64,000 nucleotides of DNA from Methanococcoides sp. AM1 (GCF_900774055.1 NZ_CAAGSW010000006.1:86096-150095), one strand, 5' to 3'. Counted from the first letter of the stretch, positions 1 through 11,191 are shown. The notes: a model not told the origin generated them from the letters alone. Program-made: numbers and translations.

Positions 1-2833
1 ATCCGAAGAAGAGATCCGGCTGATCGTAGAGAACTGTCCAATATGCATTGACGGGGAACCAACCGAAGCAGAAGAGGTTGAAGGACACCGCAATCTCGAC
101 AGGATAGATACTAACAGAGTGCGTGGCGGAATGGCCTTGGTACTTGCGGAAGGTCTGGCATTAAAAGCCCCAAAGATACAGAAGCATGTAAAAAAGCTTA
201 AGATCGACGGATGGGAATGGCTCGACCAGCTGATCTCCGGTACAAAACCTGCATCTGATGATAGTGGTGAAGAGAAAACGGATGAAAAACCGAAGATCAA
301 GCCGAAGGATAAGTACATGCGAGACCTGATCGCCGGAAGACCTGTTTTTTCCCACCCATCCCGACCAGGAGGATTCCGGTTGCGCTATGGAAGGTCGCGC
401 AATACATCCTTTGCAGCCGCAGGAATAAATCCATCCGGAATGATCGTGATGGATGATTTCATCGCACCTGGAACACAGCTTAAAGTTGAAAGACCTGGAA
501 AAGCAGCAGGAATGGCACCAGTGGATTCCATCGAAGGTCCCACTGTAAAACTCAGGTCCGGAGATGTTGTCAGGATCGACCGCATAGATGAAGCATATGA
601 GTTGCGATCAGATGTCGAAGAGATCATTGACATCGGCGAGATACTGATAAATTATGGCGATTTCCTTGAGAACAATCACCCTCTCGCACCATCCCCTTAC
701 TGTTTCGAATGGTGGATACAGGAATACAGGAAAGCCGGAGGAGATCCGTCAGTTGACGAAGAAGTCCTTAAAGACCCATACCAAAATGTTGCATTGGATA
801 TCAGCAAGAAGTATGGAGTCGCACTGCATCCTAAGTTCACATACCTGTGGCATGATATTGAAAATGAACAATTCGAACAGCTTGCGGACTTCATATCTGA
901 GAACGGCATCCTTGAGAATGATAGATCAATGCTCAGGTTGCCAAATGATGCTGCCATGTCAAGCGGAGTGAAAAGAATACTTGAGATAATGCTTGTCCTT
1001 CACAAGGTCCGCGATGGAATGATATTGATAGAGGAACCACTGCCATTCATATATACACTTGGACTTGATGATGAACTCCGGAAAAAGTGGACGTCTCTTG
1101 AACACGAAGAGGTGCTTGACAATATCAACCAGATCACGGATTTTGAAGTCCGTCCAAGGGCACCCACGCGTATCGGTGCAAGGATGGGAAGACCGGAGAA
1201 ATCTGATAAAAGAAAGATGTCACCGGCACCTCATGTGTTGTTCCCTATTGCAGAATCCGGAGGCAATACACGAAAACTTGAGAATGCCGCCAGCTTCAAG
1301 GCATCAACAAATGCAAAGGTCGGCGAGATCGCTGTAGAGATCGGTAATAGGATCTGCCCGGCATGCGGAGTGGAAACCCTCGAATACAGATGTGACTGTG
1401 GCGAATATACCATACCAAAACTTTTCTGCCCCAGATGCGGGATATCTGTGAACAAAGCGGAATGTCCCAAGTGCGGTACAAAGACAACCTGCACAAGTAT
1501 GAGAAAGATCGATTTCAAAAGCATTTATCAGAAAGCATTCGAAAAGGTAGGTGAAAGGGACAAACTCGATTCCTTCAAGGGTGTTAAAAAGATGATGTCA
1601 AAGGACATGACACCCGAACCACTTGAGAAAGGGATCCTCCGGGCAAAGCACGATCTGTTCACTTTCAAGGACGGAACGGTCCGTTATGACATGTCGGACA
1701 TACCACTTACACACATCCGGCCTTCAGAGCTGGGCGTCACCTGCGAGAAGTTCAGGGAACTTGGCTATGAAGAGGATATCTACGGAAAACCACTTACTGA
1801 TCCTGACCAGGTGCTCTGCCTGAAGGTTCAGGACCTCGTGGTATCATACGATTGTGCTGATTATATTCTAAGGACCATGCAATACATTGACGACCTGCTT
1901 GTCAAATATTATAAAGTTGACCCATATTATAATGCAAAGACAAGGGATGACACGGTTGGCACCCTCCTGATGGGACTGGCACCGCATACATCAGCAGGAG
2001 TGCTTGGAAGGCTTGTAGGATTTACCACAGCTGCAGTAGGATATGCACACCCGTTCTTCCATGCTGCAAAAAGGCGTAATTGTGATGGGGATGAAGATTG
2101 TGTCATGCTGCTTATGGATGGCCTACTCAACTTCTCCCGCGAGTACCTGCCGGACAAAAGGGGAGGAAAGATGGATGCACCTCTTGTTCTGACCACACGC
2201 CTTGATCCTAGTGAGGTTGACAAGGAAGCACATAATATCGACGTATGTGAATCATATCCGCTTGAGTTCTACGAAGCTACACTGAGAATTGCAAACCCGA
2301 AGGAGTTCGAAGACACTTTTGACCTGATCAGCAACAGACTTGGTACCCCGTTACAATATGAAAAGTTCATGTTCACCCATGATACATCCAACATTGCAGC
2401 AGGGCCGCTTAAAAGTGCATATAAGACACTTGGAAGTATGGTCGAAAAGATGGATGCACAACTTGAACTTGGAAAGAAGATACGCGCTGTTGATGCTTCA
2501 GACGTCGCAGAGAGGGTACTTATATCCCACTTCCTGCCGGATATGTTCGGAAACCTGAGAGCATTCTCAAGACAGGGGACAAGATGTGTAAAATGTGGTG
2601 CTAAGTACCGCAGACCACCACTTACAGGTAGTTGTCAAAAATGTGGTGGCAGGGTTATCCTTACGGTTCACGAGGGAGCTGTCAAAAAGTATCTTGAGGT
2701 CTCAATGAAAGTAGCAGAAGAGTACAATGTTTCCAGTTACACAAAACAGCGCATTGAACTGATAGGCTATGACATGAAGTCACTTTTTGAAAATGACAGG
2801 TCCAAACAGATGGGACTTTCAGACTTTATGTGA
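1..2833 (+). CDS. polC: DNA polymerase II (PolD) large subunit DP2, 5' end missing
   Basis: This is the catalytic large subunit of the archaeal replicative D-family polymerase. The reading frame is open from base 2, so the gene begins left of the window; the first in-window GTG (119) is internal. Visible features are a cysteine-rich zinc-binding stretch (bases about 1357-1495, several CPxCG-type knuckles), the catalytic NCDGDED motif (2078-2098) followed by the conserved [11 protein letters not shown] segment, a second zinc site near the C-terminus (about 2583-2660), and a last-residue QxxLxxF-like segment (QMGLSDFM) resembling a PCNA-interacting box. No intein interrupts the catalytic region, unlike some Pyrococcus copies. 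It ends TGA and faces mmp10, with a hairpin between the two. Confidence 0.97.
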   Translation, partial: SEEEIRLIVENCPICIDGEPTEAEEVEGHRNLDRIDTNRVRGGMALVLAEGLALKAPKIQKHVKKLKIDGWEWLDQLISGTKPASDDSGEEKTDEKPKIKPKDKYMRDLIAGRPVFSHPSRPGGFRLRYGRSRNTSFAAAGINPSGMIVMDDFIAPGTQLKVERPGKAAGMAPVDSIEGPTVKLRSGDVVRIDRIDEAYELRSDVEEIIDIGEILINYGDFLENNHPLAPSPYCFEWWIQEYRKAGGDPSVDEEVLKDPYQNVALDISKKYGVALHPKFTYLWHDIENEQFEQLADFISENGILENDRSMLRLPNDAAMSSGVKRILEIMLVLHKVRDGMILIEEPLPFIYTLGLDDELRKKWTSLEHEEVLDNINQITDFEVRPRAPTRIGARMGRPEKSDKRKMSPAPHVLFPIAESGGNTRKLENAASFKASTNAKVGEIAVEIGNRICPACGVETLEYRCDCGEYTIPKLFCPRCGISVNKAECPKCGTKTTCTSMRKIDFKSIYQKAFEKVGERDKLDSFKGVKKMMSKDMTPEPLEKGILRAKHDLFTFKDGTVRYDMSDIPLTHIRPSELGVTCEKFRELGYEEDIYGKPLTDPDQVLCLKVQDLVVSYDCADYILRTMQYIDDLLVKYYKVDPYYNAKTRDDTVGTLLMGLAPHTSAGVLGRLVGFTTAAVGYAHPFFHAAKRRNCDGDEDCVMLLMDGLLNFSREYLPDKRGGKMDAPLVLTTRLDPSEVDKEAHNIDVCESYPLEFYEATLRIANPKEFEDTFDLISNRLGTPLQYEKFMFTHDTSNIAAGPLKSAYKTLGSMVEKMDAQLELGKKIRAVDASDVAERVLISHFLPDMFGNLRAFSRQGTRCVKCGAKYRRPPLTGSCQKCGGRVILTVHEGAVKKYLEVSMKVAEEYNVSSYTKQRIELIGYDMKSLFENDRSKQMGLSDFM

Positions 2834-2835
2834 AA

Positions 2836-2859
2836 ATATTGCAGCAGATGCTGCAATAT
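2836..2859. terminator. Hairpin between convergent polC and mmp10
   Basis: A perfect 10-bp inverted repeat (ATATTGCAGC / GCTGCAATAT) with a 4-nt loop starts 3 bases after the polC stop. It lies between convergent genes and could end polC transcription, although no strong T-run follows. A 14-bp palindrome (TGGATAATTATCCA) follows at about 2886. The terminator role is inferred. Confidence 0.45.
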
Positions 2860-2956
2860 ATTAGTGTACAACTACGATCGAGCATTGGATAATTATCCAT
2901 TAGCAGATAAATAGATAGATTAAGCAACTGATCGAGCAATCTATTACCGATAAATA

Positions 2957-4189
2957 TCACTGCACAGGTATACCTATGGCATTGATCTGCTGAATGAGCT
3001 CTGTGAACATTTTCATTTCAAGATCAAGAACATCTTCTTCGCTCATACCTATTGACATCTCGCCATCAACTGTCAATGTATCAGGCCCACGCCTTACGAG
3101 CCGGTCCACACCATCGCTGCAAAGCAGTCCCTTAACTTCGGGATCATGGACAAAAGCACGACCGGGAATGATAACCGTCTCCTTTACATTGGAAAGATCA
3201 AGATCACGGAAATCATCGATAGTGATCAGGCAGCCGATGTCCTTGTTCAAACCAATTACATTCACAATGCCTCCCAATTTGTCGAATATCCCGGAAAGCC
3301 TTTCTTCTGCAACCTTACTTGTGATTATTGTAGCTTCCTTTGTAACCTCAGGTAACTTTGCGAGCAGATCATCATGCGATCTGATCGCGAACGGGGACCC
3401 ATAGAGTGGATCTTCCAGAGGTGTGCCGGTTACCCTGAAGTTATGATTATTAGCAGCATCACGTACTATCTGAGTGAACTCCTCGACGCTATGAGACTCG
3501 ATGCCTTCCATTATAGGTGCATTCTCAAGTATCAGCCCTTCTTCCCTTGAGTTCGCAAAGCGCATGAGTATCGCACCTGAGGCACCCATTTCTTCAAGGT
3601 CTGAAAGTGTGTTCTCAAGGACTTCACCATCATTGGCACCCGGAATTACAACAATTGCAGCATAGACCTCACAATGAGCACAGAAGTCACGAAGTACAGC
3701 AAGAGAGGCTTCCGGCTCGGGATCGTTCATATACTTCCCACGAATTTCCGGATCGGTCGCAAATACGGTAAATGATACCTCGGTAACACCGTTCTCAATG
3801 AAGAAGGCAGCATCATCTTCCGAAGTAAATCCTTTACCACTGGTATATCCCAAATGTATTGGTTTTTTGAACTGTGATAAGAAAGAAACCAGCTCCTTAA
3901 GTTCAGGATAACAACTGATGTCACCTCCACCACTTATGGTAAACTTGTCAGCTTCCCCCGAACCAAAGTGCAGGGCTTGTGAAACTTCACCCATAACATA
4001 TTGAGCAGGTTTGAAGCCGGAGTAGAGTTCTTTGACGCCGCGTGTGCAGTAGTCACATCCCTTTGAAAAGGGGAAACAATGTTTACAACCAAAAGCAGGT
4101 ACGTCTTTTACTTTCTTAAAGTAACAGTATTTGCAAAACCCGCGACAATCTACGCCGGGATTTCCACCGACATCTGCGACTATTTCCAT
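2957..4189 (-). CDS. mmp10: Methanogenesis marker 10, radical SAM McrA arginine C-methyltransferase
   Basis: Mmp10 is the radical SAM enzyme that installs 5-methylarginine in the McrA active site. The protein begins [15 protein letters not shown] and has a dense N-terminal cysteine cluster ([10 protein letters not shown], then CKHC, CDYC) typical of Mmp10, with the radical SAM cysteines among them. I chose the start at 4189, giving 410 residues; the frame stays open to 4327, but the extra 46 residues look like untranslated leader. A weak AAGGT precedes the chosen start. The gene is divergent from the mcr operon, next to its substrate, whose candidate target is McrA Arg286. Family identification is secure from the cysteine pattern and context. 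Confidence 0.95.
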   Translation of the reverse strand: MEIVADVGGNPGVDCRGFCKYCYFKKVKDVPAFGCKHCFPFSKGCDYCTRGVKELYSGFKPAQYVMGEVSQALHFGSGEADKFTISGGGDISCYPELKELVSFLSQFKKPIHLGYTSGKGFTSEDDAAFFIENGVTEVSFTVFATDPEIRGKYMNDPEPEASLAVLRDFCAHCEVYAAIVVIPGANDGEVLENTLSDLEEMGASGAILMRFANSREEGLILENAPIMEGIESHSVEEFTQIVRDAANNHNFRVTGTPLEDPLYGSPFAIRSHDDLLAKLPEVTKEATIITSKVAEERLSGIFDKLGGIVNVIGLNKDIGCLITIDDFRDLDLSNVKETVIIPGRAFVHDPEVKGLLCSDGVDRLVRRGPDTLTVDGEMSIGMSEEDVLDLEMKMFTELIQQINAIGIPVQ

Positions 4190-4442
4190 ATCGATCGTGG
4201 GTACCTTAATGAATGTAGTACTAAACCTTTGTGGTGCAAAAAACGGGAGAGAACAGACATAGATTATTATTCCACACAGAATTAATTTAGAAAGAGATGA
4301 TTGGCAGTTCATTTCATACAAATTCAACCGTAAGTATGTCTATAGTATGTTTATTCCGTTGAATAATTCAAATTAAAAGGCATAATAGGCAAATTCTTTA
4401 ATGATTAATGATGATTGAAATTCAGAACCTCACGACAAATCC

Positions 4443-4456
4443 AAAAGCTTTAAACC
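4443..4456 (+). promoter_or_regulatory. Candidate BRE/TATA element of the mcr operon
   Basis: The A-rich stretch AAAAGCTTTAAACC resembles the purine-rich BRE followed by TATA box seen before methanogen operons. A start about 25 bases downstream would give an untranslated leader of roughly 130 nt ahead of mcrB. It lies in the 421-base gap between mmp10 and mcrB, where I see no other gene. No mapped start is available. Confidence 0.35.
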
Positions 4457-4527
4457 TGAAAACAACGTTCCAAATTTGAATCAATTAGAAGAATGACCAA
4501 TTGGAAACATCATTTAACACATAACCG

Positions 4528-4550
4528 GCATCAGTAGGAAACTACTGTGC
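4528..4550 (+). promoter_or_regulatory. GNRA-capped hairpin in the mcr leader
   Basis: CAGTAG-GAAA-CTACTG forms a 6-bp stem with a GNRA-type GAAA loop, extended by GCA/TGC pairing around one bulged T. It sits about 60 bases upstream of the mcrB start inside the predicted long leader. A second, weaker hairpin (TTCCA/TGGAA, about 4571-4590) lies closer to the ribosome binding site. An mRNA stability or translation role is inferred. Confidence 0.4.
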
Positions 4551-4610
4551 CATCGCTCAAATCATGTGGTTTCCATCGGGATTTCTGGAATAAAATTAGG
4601 AGGAAATATC

Positions 4611-5915
4611 GTGTCTGACAAAATAGACATATATGACGACAGAGGTACACTGTTGGAAAGCGGCGTCGACATAATGGCACTCGCACCAACAACAAATGCA
4701 GCAATCGGAAAGATCATCAAAGACACAAAGAGGACTGTAGCTGTCAACCTTGCAGGTATCGAGAAAGGTCTCGCAACCGGCAAGTATGGTGGTAAAGGAC
4801 GTCAGATTCTCGGACGTGAACTTGAGTATGATATCGTAGGGAACGCAGATGCTATCGCAGAGTCTGTTGCAAACCTTGTAAAGGTAAGCGACGACGACGA
4901 CACAAACGTAAAAGTGATCGGTGGCGGAAAACAGCTTCTTGTGCAGGTTCCAAGCGCAAGGACAGACGCTGGTGCTGACTTCGTTTCAGGAAGTACAGTA
5001 AGTGCAGCAGCTGTTGTACAGACCATCATTGATACATACAACACCGACATGTTCGATGCACCACTCGTAAAGGGTGCTGTCTGGGGTAGCTATCCACAGA
5101 CCATGGACATGAGCGGCGGTAACGTTGCATCAATTCTCAGCATACCACAGCAGAATGAAGGTCTCGGTTTCTCACTTAGGAACATCATGACCAACCACGT
5201 CGCTGCTATCACAGGCAGAAAGGCACTCAACGCTGCTGCACTCTCCTCAATATACGAGCAGGCAGGTATGTTCGAGATGGGTAACGCAGTGGGTTCATTC
5301 GAGAGACACCAGTTACTCGGATTCGCATATCAGGGTCTTAACGCTAACAACTTCGTCTACGAAACTGTCAAAGAGAACGGCAAGAACGGTACAGTCGGTA
5401 CAGTCATCGACACCATTGTCGAGAAAGCAATCGAAGCAGGTATCATTGAGGTAGACCACAAGGCACCATCCGGATACAACTTCTACAAAGCAAATGACGT
5501 TTCCATGTGGAACGCATGCGCAGCAGCCGGTCAGCTCGCAGCTACACTCGTAAACTGTGGAGCAGGCAGAGCAGCTCAGAACGTATCATCAACCATCCTG
5601 TACTTCAACGATATACTCGAGAAGGAAACAGGTCTTCCAGGCTGTGACATGGGTAGAGCACAGGGTACTGGAGTCGGATTCTCTTTCTTCAGCCACTCAA
5701 TCTATGGTGGCGGTGGACCAGGTATCTTCAATGGTAACCACGTTGTAACAAGACACTCCAGAGGATTCGCAATTCCTTGTGTATCCGCTGCATGTTCACT
5801 TGATGCAGGTACTCAGATGATCACCATCGAGAAGACATCAGGACTTGTCGGAAATGTGTTCGGTTCAATCGAAGAATTCAGAGAGCCAATCAAAGCAGTT
5901 GCAGGGGCACTCTAA
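4611..5915 (+). CDS. mcrB: Methyl-coenzyme M reductase subunit beta
   Basis: This is the beta subunit of the (alpha-beta-gamma)2 nickel enzyme that makes methane from methyl-CoM and CoB. The GTG start at 4611 gives the family N-terminus [12 protein letters not shown] and follows a strong AGGAGG ribosome binding site (about 4599-4604); an in-frame ATG at 4566 would add 15 residues not found in McrB. At 434 residues it has the family length. Typical conserved segments include the [12 protein letters not shown] region and the C-terminal [28 protein letters not shown] block. It is the first gene of mcrBDCGA. Confidence 0.98.
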   Translation: MSDKIDIYDDRGTLLESGVDIMALAPTTNAAIGKIIKDTKRTVAVNLAGIEKGLATGKYGGKGRQILGRELEYDIVGNADAIAESVANLVKVSDDDDTNVKVIGGGKQLLVQVPSARTDAGADFVSGSTVSAAAVVQTIIDTYNTDMFDAPLVKGAVWGSYPQTMDMSGGNVASILSIPQQNEGLGFSLRNIMTNHVAAITGRKALNAAALSSIYEQAGMFEMGNAVGSFERHQLLGFAYQGLNANNFVYETVKENGKNGTVGTVIDTIVEKAIEAGIIEVDHKAPSGYNFYKANDVSMWNACAAAGQLAATLVNCGAGRAAQNVSSTILYFNDILEKETGLPGCDMGRAQGTGVGFSFFSHSIYGGGGPGIFNGNHVVTRHSRGFAIPCVSAACSLDAGTQMITIEKTSGLVGNVFGSIEEFREPIKAVAGAL

Positions 5916-5951
5916 ATAAAGAGCTCTAACAGATCTTGAAGGTAATCAATA

Positions 5952-6440
5952 ATGGTCGATTCTGCATCAAACACAGAGAACCTCATACAGATCGAGATAT
6001 TTCCACGAAGGTTACTCAGCCCGGAAACCGCACAGGAACTACTCGTCGAACTGAGCAAAATAGAAGGCATCACAAGGGCATTCGTACAGGGCCCAAGACT
6101 TCCAGTGACCGTACCATACGGTCCTGCGACAGGACAGGATGTCAACCATAAGTTCAGTGACACGATCAGTATCGGTGAAACGGACATTAGCTTGGCTGTG
6201 ATCGTTGGCCGCATAAGGCTGGAAGTCCTCAACTCTGAAATAAGAGACAACATCAGGGAAGTTTGTGAGCGAATACTCCCGATGGGACTCGAGTTCAGGG
6301 AAGGACTTTTCTTACAAAAAAAGCAGACCGTCTCCGACTATGCAAAACGTGGTCCTGGAGCAGATCCGACAGTCCTTGGACTGGCAGATCCGAAAGGCAA
6401 AGTGGGTAATCGTATTTGTACCTTAAATCCAGCGGAATGA
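5952..6440 (+). CDS. mcrD: Methyl-coenzyme M reductase operon protein D
   Basis: McrD is a small accessory protein encoded in mcr operons; it associates with MCR and is thought to act in assembly or F430 delivery rather than catalysis. The 162-residue product carries the family's N-terminal region (QIEIFPRRLLSPETAQ) and the GPRLPVTVPYGPATG segment. It lies 36 bases after mcrB and 6 bases before mcrC. The start at ATG 5952 follows the only plausible short spacer and gives the usual length. Confidence 0.95.
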   Translation: MVDSASNTENLIQIEIFPRRLLSPETAQELLVELSKIEGITRAFVQGPRLPVTVPYGPATGQDVNHKFSDTISIGETDISLAVIVGRIRLEVLNSEIRDNIREVCERILPMGLEFREGLFLQKKQTVSDYAKRGPGADPTVLGLADPKGKVGNRICTLNPAE

Positions 6441-6446
6441 TGTTAA

Positions 6447-7049
6447 ATGTTTGACCGGGAAACACAAGTTGTAGACTGCAGGCATGGAATGGGCCTGGGA
6501 CGCGGTGGAGGGCTTGCACAACGCGGCACTCTTTCCGAGACCGGACGCCCTGATGTCATCACCGTCGCAATGAGTCCCGGCAGACGTCACATCACAAAAC
6601 CGATATGTGAACTCACATACGGTATGCGCAGGGAGGATATACAAGTCAGTGTCCTTGTATTGAACTCAGGATCAGGAATTCCTGATACACCAATGAGATC
6701 AGGCGCATTCGGGATAACACCTGAAGAAGTTGCGCAGATATCAAGGCATAAGCTGGCAGTTATCCATACAGGGAACATACGAGACCATGTGGTCAAAAAA
6801 GTAAGAGAAATTCTAAAGGATGCAGAGGTCCCGGCAATAATCGTCTGTCAGACAAATGTCGACTTCGAGGATTTTGCCAAGGGAGGAATTAAGACCAAAT
6901 TTGTGAAGCCTAAAAATAACGAGACCCTAACAAAAGGAAAAGTTATGGATATTGTGTCAGGAGTCACAAGAGGAGAATCATGTTCAAGAGATAAGTTGAA
7001 CGAACTTGTGAAATCCGTAAAGAACACAATGAGATCTATTGATAACTAA
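6447..7049 (+). CDS. mcrC: Methyl-coenzyme M reductase operon protein C
   Basis: McrC is an accessory protein of the mcr operon and part of the ATP-dependent activation machinery for the nickel cofactor F430 (family knowledge). The 200-residue protein shows the characteristic CRHGMGLGRGGGLAQRGT start, an SPGRRHITKP segment and a conserved C-terminal GVTRGES motif. It is tightly packed between mcrD (6-base gap) and mcrG (12-base gap), so it is almost certainly cotranscribed and translationally linked. Confidence 0.95.
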   Translation: MFDRETQVVDCRHGMGLGRGGGLAQRGTLSETGRPDVITVAMSPGRRHITKPICELTYGMRREDIQVSVLVLNSGSGIPDTPMRSGAFGITPEEVAQISRHKLAVIHTGNIRDHVVKKVREILKDAEVPAIIVCQTNVDFEDFAKGGIKTKFVKPKNNETLTKGKVMDIVSGVTRGESCSRDKLNELVKSVKNTMRSIDN

Positions 7050-7061
7050 GGAGTGTATAAT

Positions 7062-7808
7062 ATGGCATACGAAGCACAATATTATCCAGGTGCAACATCC
7101 GTTGCAGAAAACAGAAGAAAGCACATGTCCGGAAAGGTCGAAAAACTCAGGGAAGTCTCTGACGACGATCTTACATTAGTACTCGGACACCGTGCACCAG
7201 GTAGTGACTACCCAAGCACACACCCACCACTCGCTGAGATGGGTGAACCAGAATGCTCAATCAGAGAAATGGTCGAACCAACACCAGGCGCAAAAGCCGG
7301 TGACAGGGTAAGGTACGTTCAGTTCGTTGACTCAATGTACAACGCACCATCAACACCATACTTCAGGTCCTACGCAGCAGCAATCAACTACAGAGGTGTC
7401 GACCCAGGTACACTTTCCGGTCGTCAGGTCGTTGAAGCTCGTGAGAGAGACATGGAAGAGATCGCAAAGTTCCAGCTCGAGACAGAAATGACCTGTCCAG
7501 CACTTGCAAGCCTTCGTGGCGCAACTGTCCACGGTCACTCACTCCGTCTCCCAGAAGATGGAATTATGTTCGACATGCTCGACAGATGCCGCCTTGAGAA
7601 TGGCGTAGTTATCATGCACAAGGACCAGGTAGGAAGGGCAATCGACAAGAAGGTCGACTTTGGAAAGCCAATGTCAGAGGACGAGGCTGCCAAGAGAACC
7701 ACAATCTACCGTGTGGACAATGTCGCATTCAGAGATGACGCAGAGGTCATCGAATGGGTCCACACAATATTTGAGAAGAGAACCGCATATGGATTCAAGC
7801 CAGAGTAA
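7062..7808 (+). CDS. mcrG: Methyl-coenzyme M reductase subunit gamma
   Basis: Gamma subunit of MCR, 248 residues, starting MAYEAQYYPG as in other Methanosarcinaceae. The ATG at 7062 follows a clear AAGGAG (7048-7053) that overlaps the end of mcrC; an in-frame ATG at 7053 falls within the ribosome binding site and is not used. Conserved segments such as LGHRAPGSDYPSTHPPL and the central RSYAAAINYRGVDPGTLSGRQ region are intact. It is 14 bases upstream of mcrA. Confidence 0.98.
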   Translation: MAYEAQYYPGATSVAENRRKHMSGKVEKLREVSDDDLTLVLGHRAPGSDYPSTHPPLAEMGEPECSIREMVEPTPGAKAGDRVRYVQFVDSMYNAPSTPYFRSYAAAINYRGVDPGTLSGRQVVEARERDMEEIAKFQLETEMTCPALASLRGATVHGHSLRLPEDGIMFDMLDRCRLENGVVIMHKDQVGRAIDKKVDFGKPMSEDEAAKRTTIYRVDNVAFRDDAEVIEWVHTIFEKRTAYGFKPE

Positions 7809-7822
7809 TCGAGGTGAGATAA

Positions 7823-9541
7823 ATGGCAGATGATAGAAAGAGATTGTTCCAGAAAGATTTGGAAATCAAATTCACAAAAGAACACGGCGACAACAAGATG
7901 GAAGGCGGAGAGATCACTGACAAGAAAGTGACATACTACCGTCTTGGTGTTGACCAGAACCCAAGAAAGGTCGAGATGAAGAAAGCTGGCCAGGATATGG
8001 CTGCAGCGAGGGGACTCGTTGGTTACAACCCAATGATGCACTGTGGTGGTATACCACTCGGTCAGAGAGCACTCACACCATCCTTCATTTCCGGCACTGA
8101 CATCATGGTCGAGTCCGATGACCTCCACTACGTCAACAACGCTGCAATGCAGCAGATGTGGGATGACATCAGAAGAACCACAATCGTCGGTATGGACATG
8201 GCTCACGAGACACTCGAGAAGCGTCTCGGTATAGAAGTCACACCAGAAACCATCAACCACTACCTTGAAGTGCTCAACCACGCACTCCCTGGTGGAGCAG
8301 TTGTTCAGGAGCACATGGTCGAAACACACCCAGCTCTTGTAGATGACTGTTACTGTAAGATCTTCACCGGTGACGACGAACTTGCAGATGAGATCGATGA
8401 CCAGTTCCTCATCGACATCAACAAGCAGTTCCCAGAAGAGCAGGCAGAAGCACTCAAAGCAGCTATCGGAAAGACAACCTGGCAGGCAGCACACATCCCA
8501 ACCGTTGTAAGCAGAACAACAGATGGTGCACAGACCTCAAGGTGGATGGCAATGCAGGTCGGTATGTCCTTCATCGCAGCATACAACATGTGTGCTGGTG
8601 AAGCAGCAGTAGCTGACCTTTCATATGCAGCAAAGCACGCTGGTGTAATCTCAATGGGAGATATGCTTCCAGCAAGACGTGCACGTGGTCCAAACGAGCC
8701 TGGTGGAATTTCCTTCGGTCACATGGCTGATATCGTTCAGACAAGCCGTGTCGACGCAGAAGACCCAGCACACGTAGCTCTCGAGGTAGTAGGTGCAGGA
8801 TGTATGCTCTACGATCAGATCTGGCTTGGTTCCTACATGTCTGGTGGTGTCGGATTCACACAGTATGCAACCGCTGCATACACCAACAACATCCTTGACG
8901 ATAACCTGTACTACAACGTTGACTACATCAACGACAAGTACGATGGTGCAGCAAACAAGGGTACCGACAACAAGGTCAAGGCAACAATGGATGTTGTCAA
9001 GGACATCGCAACAGAGTCCACGATCTACGGTATCGAGAACTACGAGAAGTACCCAACAGCACTCGAAGACCACTTCGGTGGTTCCCAGAGAGCAACAGTA
9101 CTCTCCGCAGCAGCAGGTAGTGCAACAGCACTCGCAACCGGAAACGGAAACGCTGGTCTTTCCGCATGGTACCTTTCAATGTACCTGCACAAGGAAGCCC
9201 TCGGACGTCTTGGTTTCTTCGGATTCGACCTGCAGGACCAGTGTGGTGCTACAAACGTATTCTCCTTCCAGTCCGACGAAGGTCTGCCTCTTGAGCTCCG
9301 TGGTCCAAACTACCCTAACTACGCAATGAACGTAGGTCACCAGGGTGGTTACACCGCAATCGCTTCAGCAGCACACGCTGGACGTGGAGATGCATGGGCA
9401 GTCAACCCACTGATCAAGGTCTGCTTCGCAGATGACCTTCTACCATTCGACTTTACCGCACCAAGGAAAGAGTTTGGAAGAGGCGCAATCAGGGAGTTCG
9501 AGCCAGCTGGTGAGAGATCACTCATCATCCCAGCAAAATAA
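7823..9541 (+). CDS. mcrA: Methyl-coenzyme M reductase subunit alpha
   Basis: Catalytic alpha subunit, 572 residues. By alignment from memory to Methanosarcina McrA, the F430 nickel ligand is Gln162, N-methyl-His is His272 (YAAKHAGV), 5-methyl-Arg is Arg286 (LPARRARG, the Mmp10 target), thioglycine is Gly467 and S-methyl-Cys is Cys474 within [12 protein letters not shown]. All these residues are present. The Phe-Gly-Phe form instead of Tyr-Gly-Tyr is the Methanosarcina type. The ATG follows GAGGTGAG. It is the last gene of the operon and is followed by a strong terminator hairpin. Confidence 0.99.
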   Translation: MADDRKRLFQKDLEIKFTKEHGDNKMEGGEITDKKVTYYRLGVDQNPRKVEMKKAGQDMAAARGLVGYNPMMHCGGIPLGQRALTPSFISGTDIMVESDDLHYVNNAAMQQMWDDIRRTTIVGMDMAHETLEKRLGIEVTPETINHYLEVLNHALPGGAVVQEHMVETHPALVDDCYCKIFTGDDELADEIDDQFLIDINKQFPEEQAEALKAAIGKTTWQAAHIPTVVSRTTDGAQTSRWMAMQVGMSFIAAYNMCAGEAAVADLSYAAKHAGVISMGDMLPARRARGPNEPGGISFGHMADIVQTSRVDAEDPAHVALEVVGAGCMLYDQIWLGSYMSGGVGFTQYATAAYTNNILDDNLYYNVDYINDKYDGAANKGTDNKVKATMDVVKDIATESTIYGIENYEKYPTALEDHFGGSQRATVLSAAAGSATALATGNGNAGLSAWYLSMYLHKEALGRLGFFGFDLQDQCGATNVFSFQSDEGLPLELRGPNYPNYAMNVGHQGGYTAIASAAHAGRGDAWAVNPLIKVCFADDLLPFDFTAPRKEFGRGAIREFEPAGERSLIIPAK

Positions 9542-9555
9542 ACATAAATTTGAAA

Positions 9556-9578
9556 AGGCAGGCTTTGCCTGCTTTTTT
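9556..9578 (+). terminator. Terminator of the mcr operon
   Basis: GCAGGC-TTT-GCCTGC hairpin (9558-9572) followed at once by a run of T residues, 16 bases after the mcrA stop. This has the shape of an intrinsic terminator, and archaeal RNA polymerase also stops at T-runs. The rest of the gap to proA (to 9828) holds no gene that I can see. Confidence 0.85.
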
Positions 9579-9828
9579 CTATCTTTTTTGATCCGGATAT
9601 TAGTCCGCTTTTTTTAATCTCGATACAACATTTGTTCATGAGCGAAAGCTTTGTTTGATGGAAACCCTTCACCGATGACATATTCGGCATGCTATAAACA
9701 TGAAAAAAGAGCAGGTAAATCGATAATTATATCAGTAAAGTAATCATCATCAAAAGCATTCAAACAGGACCGAAGAAACTAAACTTCGAACAGATCATCA
9801 TATTATCTTTTTACAAGGGGATCACTTC

Positions 9829-11178
9829 ATGGCCACAGAGATAGAAAAGAAAGTAATGGAAGCTAAAATGGCATCCATTACACTTGCAAGTGTAGACACT
9901 AAGACAAAGGACAGGGCTCTTGAAGCCATGGCCAACGCACTTGACGAGAACCGCGACAGAATAATAGAAGCAAACAACGCTGACCTGGAAGAAGCCGGGA
10001 GAATGAAGGCCGAAGGTAAACTGTCACAGGCACTTGTAGACCGTCTTAAGGTCAGTAATGCGAAGATCGACGGAATGATCAACGGTATTCGTGATGTTAT
10101 CAAACTTGAGGATCCTTCCGGTAAAACAATGAAGACGCTTGAACTTGACACCGGCCTGGACCTTTATCAGGTAAGCTGCCCTATCGGACTCATAGGAGTT
10201 ATTTTCGAATCCCGTCCGGATGTTGTCCCACAGATCATGTCACTTTGCCTCAAGAGCGGGAACGCCACCATATTCAAAGGTGGTAGCGAAGCATTGAACT
10301 CCAACCGCACAATATTTGACATACTTGTCAAGGCAATGGAAAATACGGAAGGAATACCAAACGGTGCATTCCAGCTCATGGAAACAAGGGAAGAGGTCAT
10401 GAACCTCCTTGCACTTGACGATTATATTGATCTCCTGATCCCACGCGGTTCTAACGAATTCGTGAAATATATACAGGACAATACAAAGATATCGGTGCTC
10501 GGCCACGCAGATGGAATATGTCATGTTTATGTAGACAACAATGCTGATATGAACAAAGCGTATGATGTATGCTTTGACTCAAAAGTGCAGTACCCTGCAG
10601 TATGCAACGCCATGGAAACACTGCTCATAAACAGGGAAATCGCTGAGGACTTCATTCCCGAAATGATGAAAAGGTATGATGAAGCAGGCGTCGAGCTTCG
10701 TTTTGATGAAGGATCATACACCATCGCAGAAAAACTTGGCCTGAAAAATATTAAAAAGGCAACCGATGAAGATTGGAAAACAGAATACAATGAGCTGATC
10801 CTTTCAGTAAAGCTTGTTGACTCCATTGAGCAGGCGATAAACCATATCAACAACTATGGATCACACCACACAGATGCGATCATCACAGAAGATGCACCAA
10901 AACGAAAGCAGTTCATCGATCTTGTGGACTCATCCAGTGTTATGGTAAATGCATCCACCAGATTTGCAGATGGATTCCGCTATGGAAAAGGTGCAGAGGT
11001 CGGCATTAGCACTAACAAGATACATTCACGTGGCCCGGTGGGAATGGAAGGACTCGTCATTTACAAATATGTATTGTTAGGTAATGGGGACAAGGTCTCC
11101 GATTATGCAGGAGATGAGCCAAAGCCATTTACTCACAGAGTGATCGATAAAAAACTATCCGATGCTTTGAACAACTGA
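9829..11178 (+). CDS. proA: Glutamate-5-semialdehyde dehydrogenase (gamma-glutamyl phosphate reductase)
   Basis: ProA makes the second step of proline synthesis: NADPH-dependent reduction of gamma-glutamyl phosphate to glutamate semialdehyde. The 449-residue protein shows the ALDH-fold segments CPIGLIGVIFESRPD and the catalytic region QYPAVCNAMETLL, with Cys in VCNA as nucleophile, plus the C-terminal FADGFRYGKGAEVGIST signature. ATG 9829 follows AAGGGG. proB lies 13 bases downstream, so the two form an operon in the order proA-proB. No proC was seen in this window. Confidence 0.97.
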   Translation: MATEIEKKVMEAKMASITLASVDTKTKDRALEAMANALDENRDRIIEANNADLEEAGRMKAEGKLSQALVDRLKVSNAKIDGMINGIRDVIKLEDPSGKTMKTLELDTGLDLYQVSCPIGLIGVIFESRPDVVPQIMSLCLKSGNATIFKGGSEALNSNRTIFDILVKAMENTEGIPNGAFQLMETREEVMNLLALDDYIDLLIPRGSNEFVKYIQDNTKISVLGHADGICHVYVDNNADMNKAYDVCFDSKVQYPAVCNAMETLLINREIAEDFIPEMMKRYDEAGVELRFDEGSYTIAEKLGLKNIKKATDEDWKTEYNELILSVKLVDSIEQAINHINNYGSHHTDAIITEDAPKRKQFIDLVDSSSVMVNASTRFADGFRYGKGAEVGISTNKIHSRGPVGMEGLVIYKYVLLGNGDKVSDYAGDEPKPFTHRVIDKKLSDALNN

Positions 11179-11191
11179 TAATAACAAAAAG

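Noticed and set aside
2834..2956. Possible small RNA gene at the polC/mmp10 junction
   Set aside because: Only a hairpin, a 14-bp palindrome and a short GATCGAGCA direct repeat are visible, explained better as convergent termination sequence.
4190..4327. 46-residue N-terminal extension of Mmp10
   Set aside because: Family members begin at the MEI(V/I) methionine; the extension has no ribosome binding site.
7706..8494. 262-codon open frame on the minus strand across mcrG/mcrA
   Set aside because: Cys/Val-rich translation with no recognisable domain, lying antisense to highly conserved mcrA; a codon-bias shadow.
8651..9329. Open frames of 140 (minus) and 178 (plus) codons within mcrA
   Set aside because: Repetitive Val/Cys or Thr/Ser/Gln translations produced by the biased codon use of mcrA.
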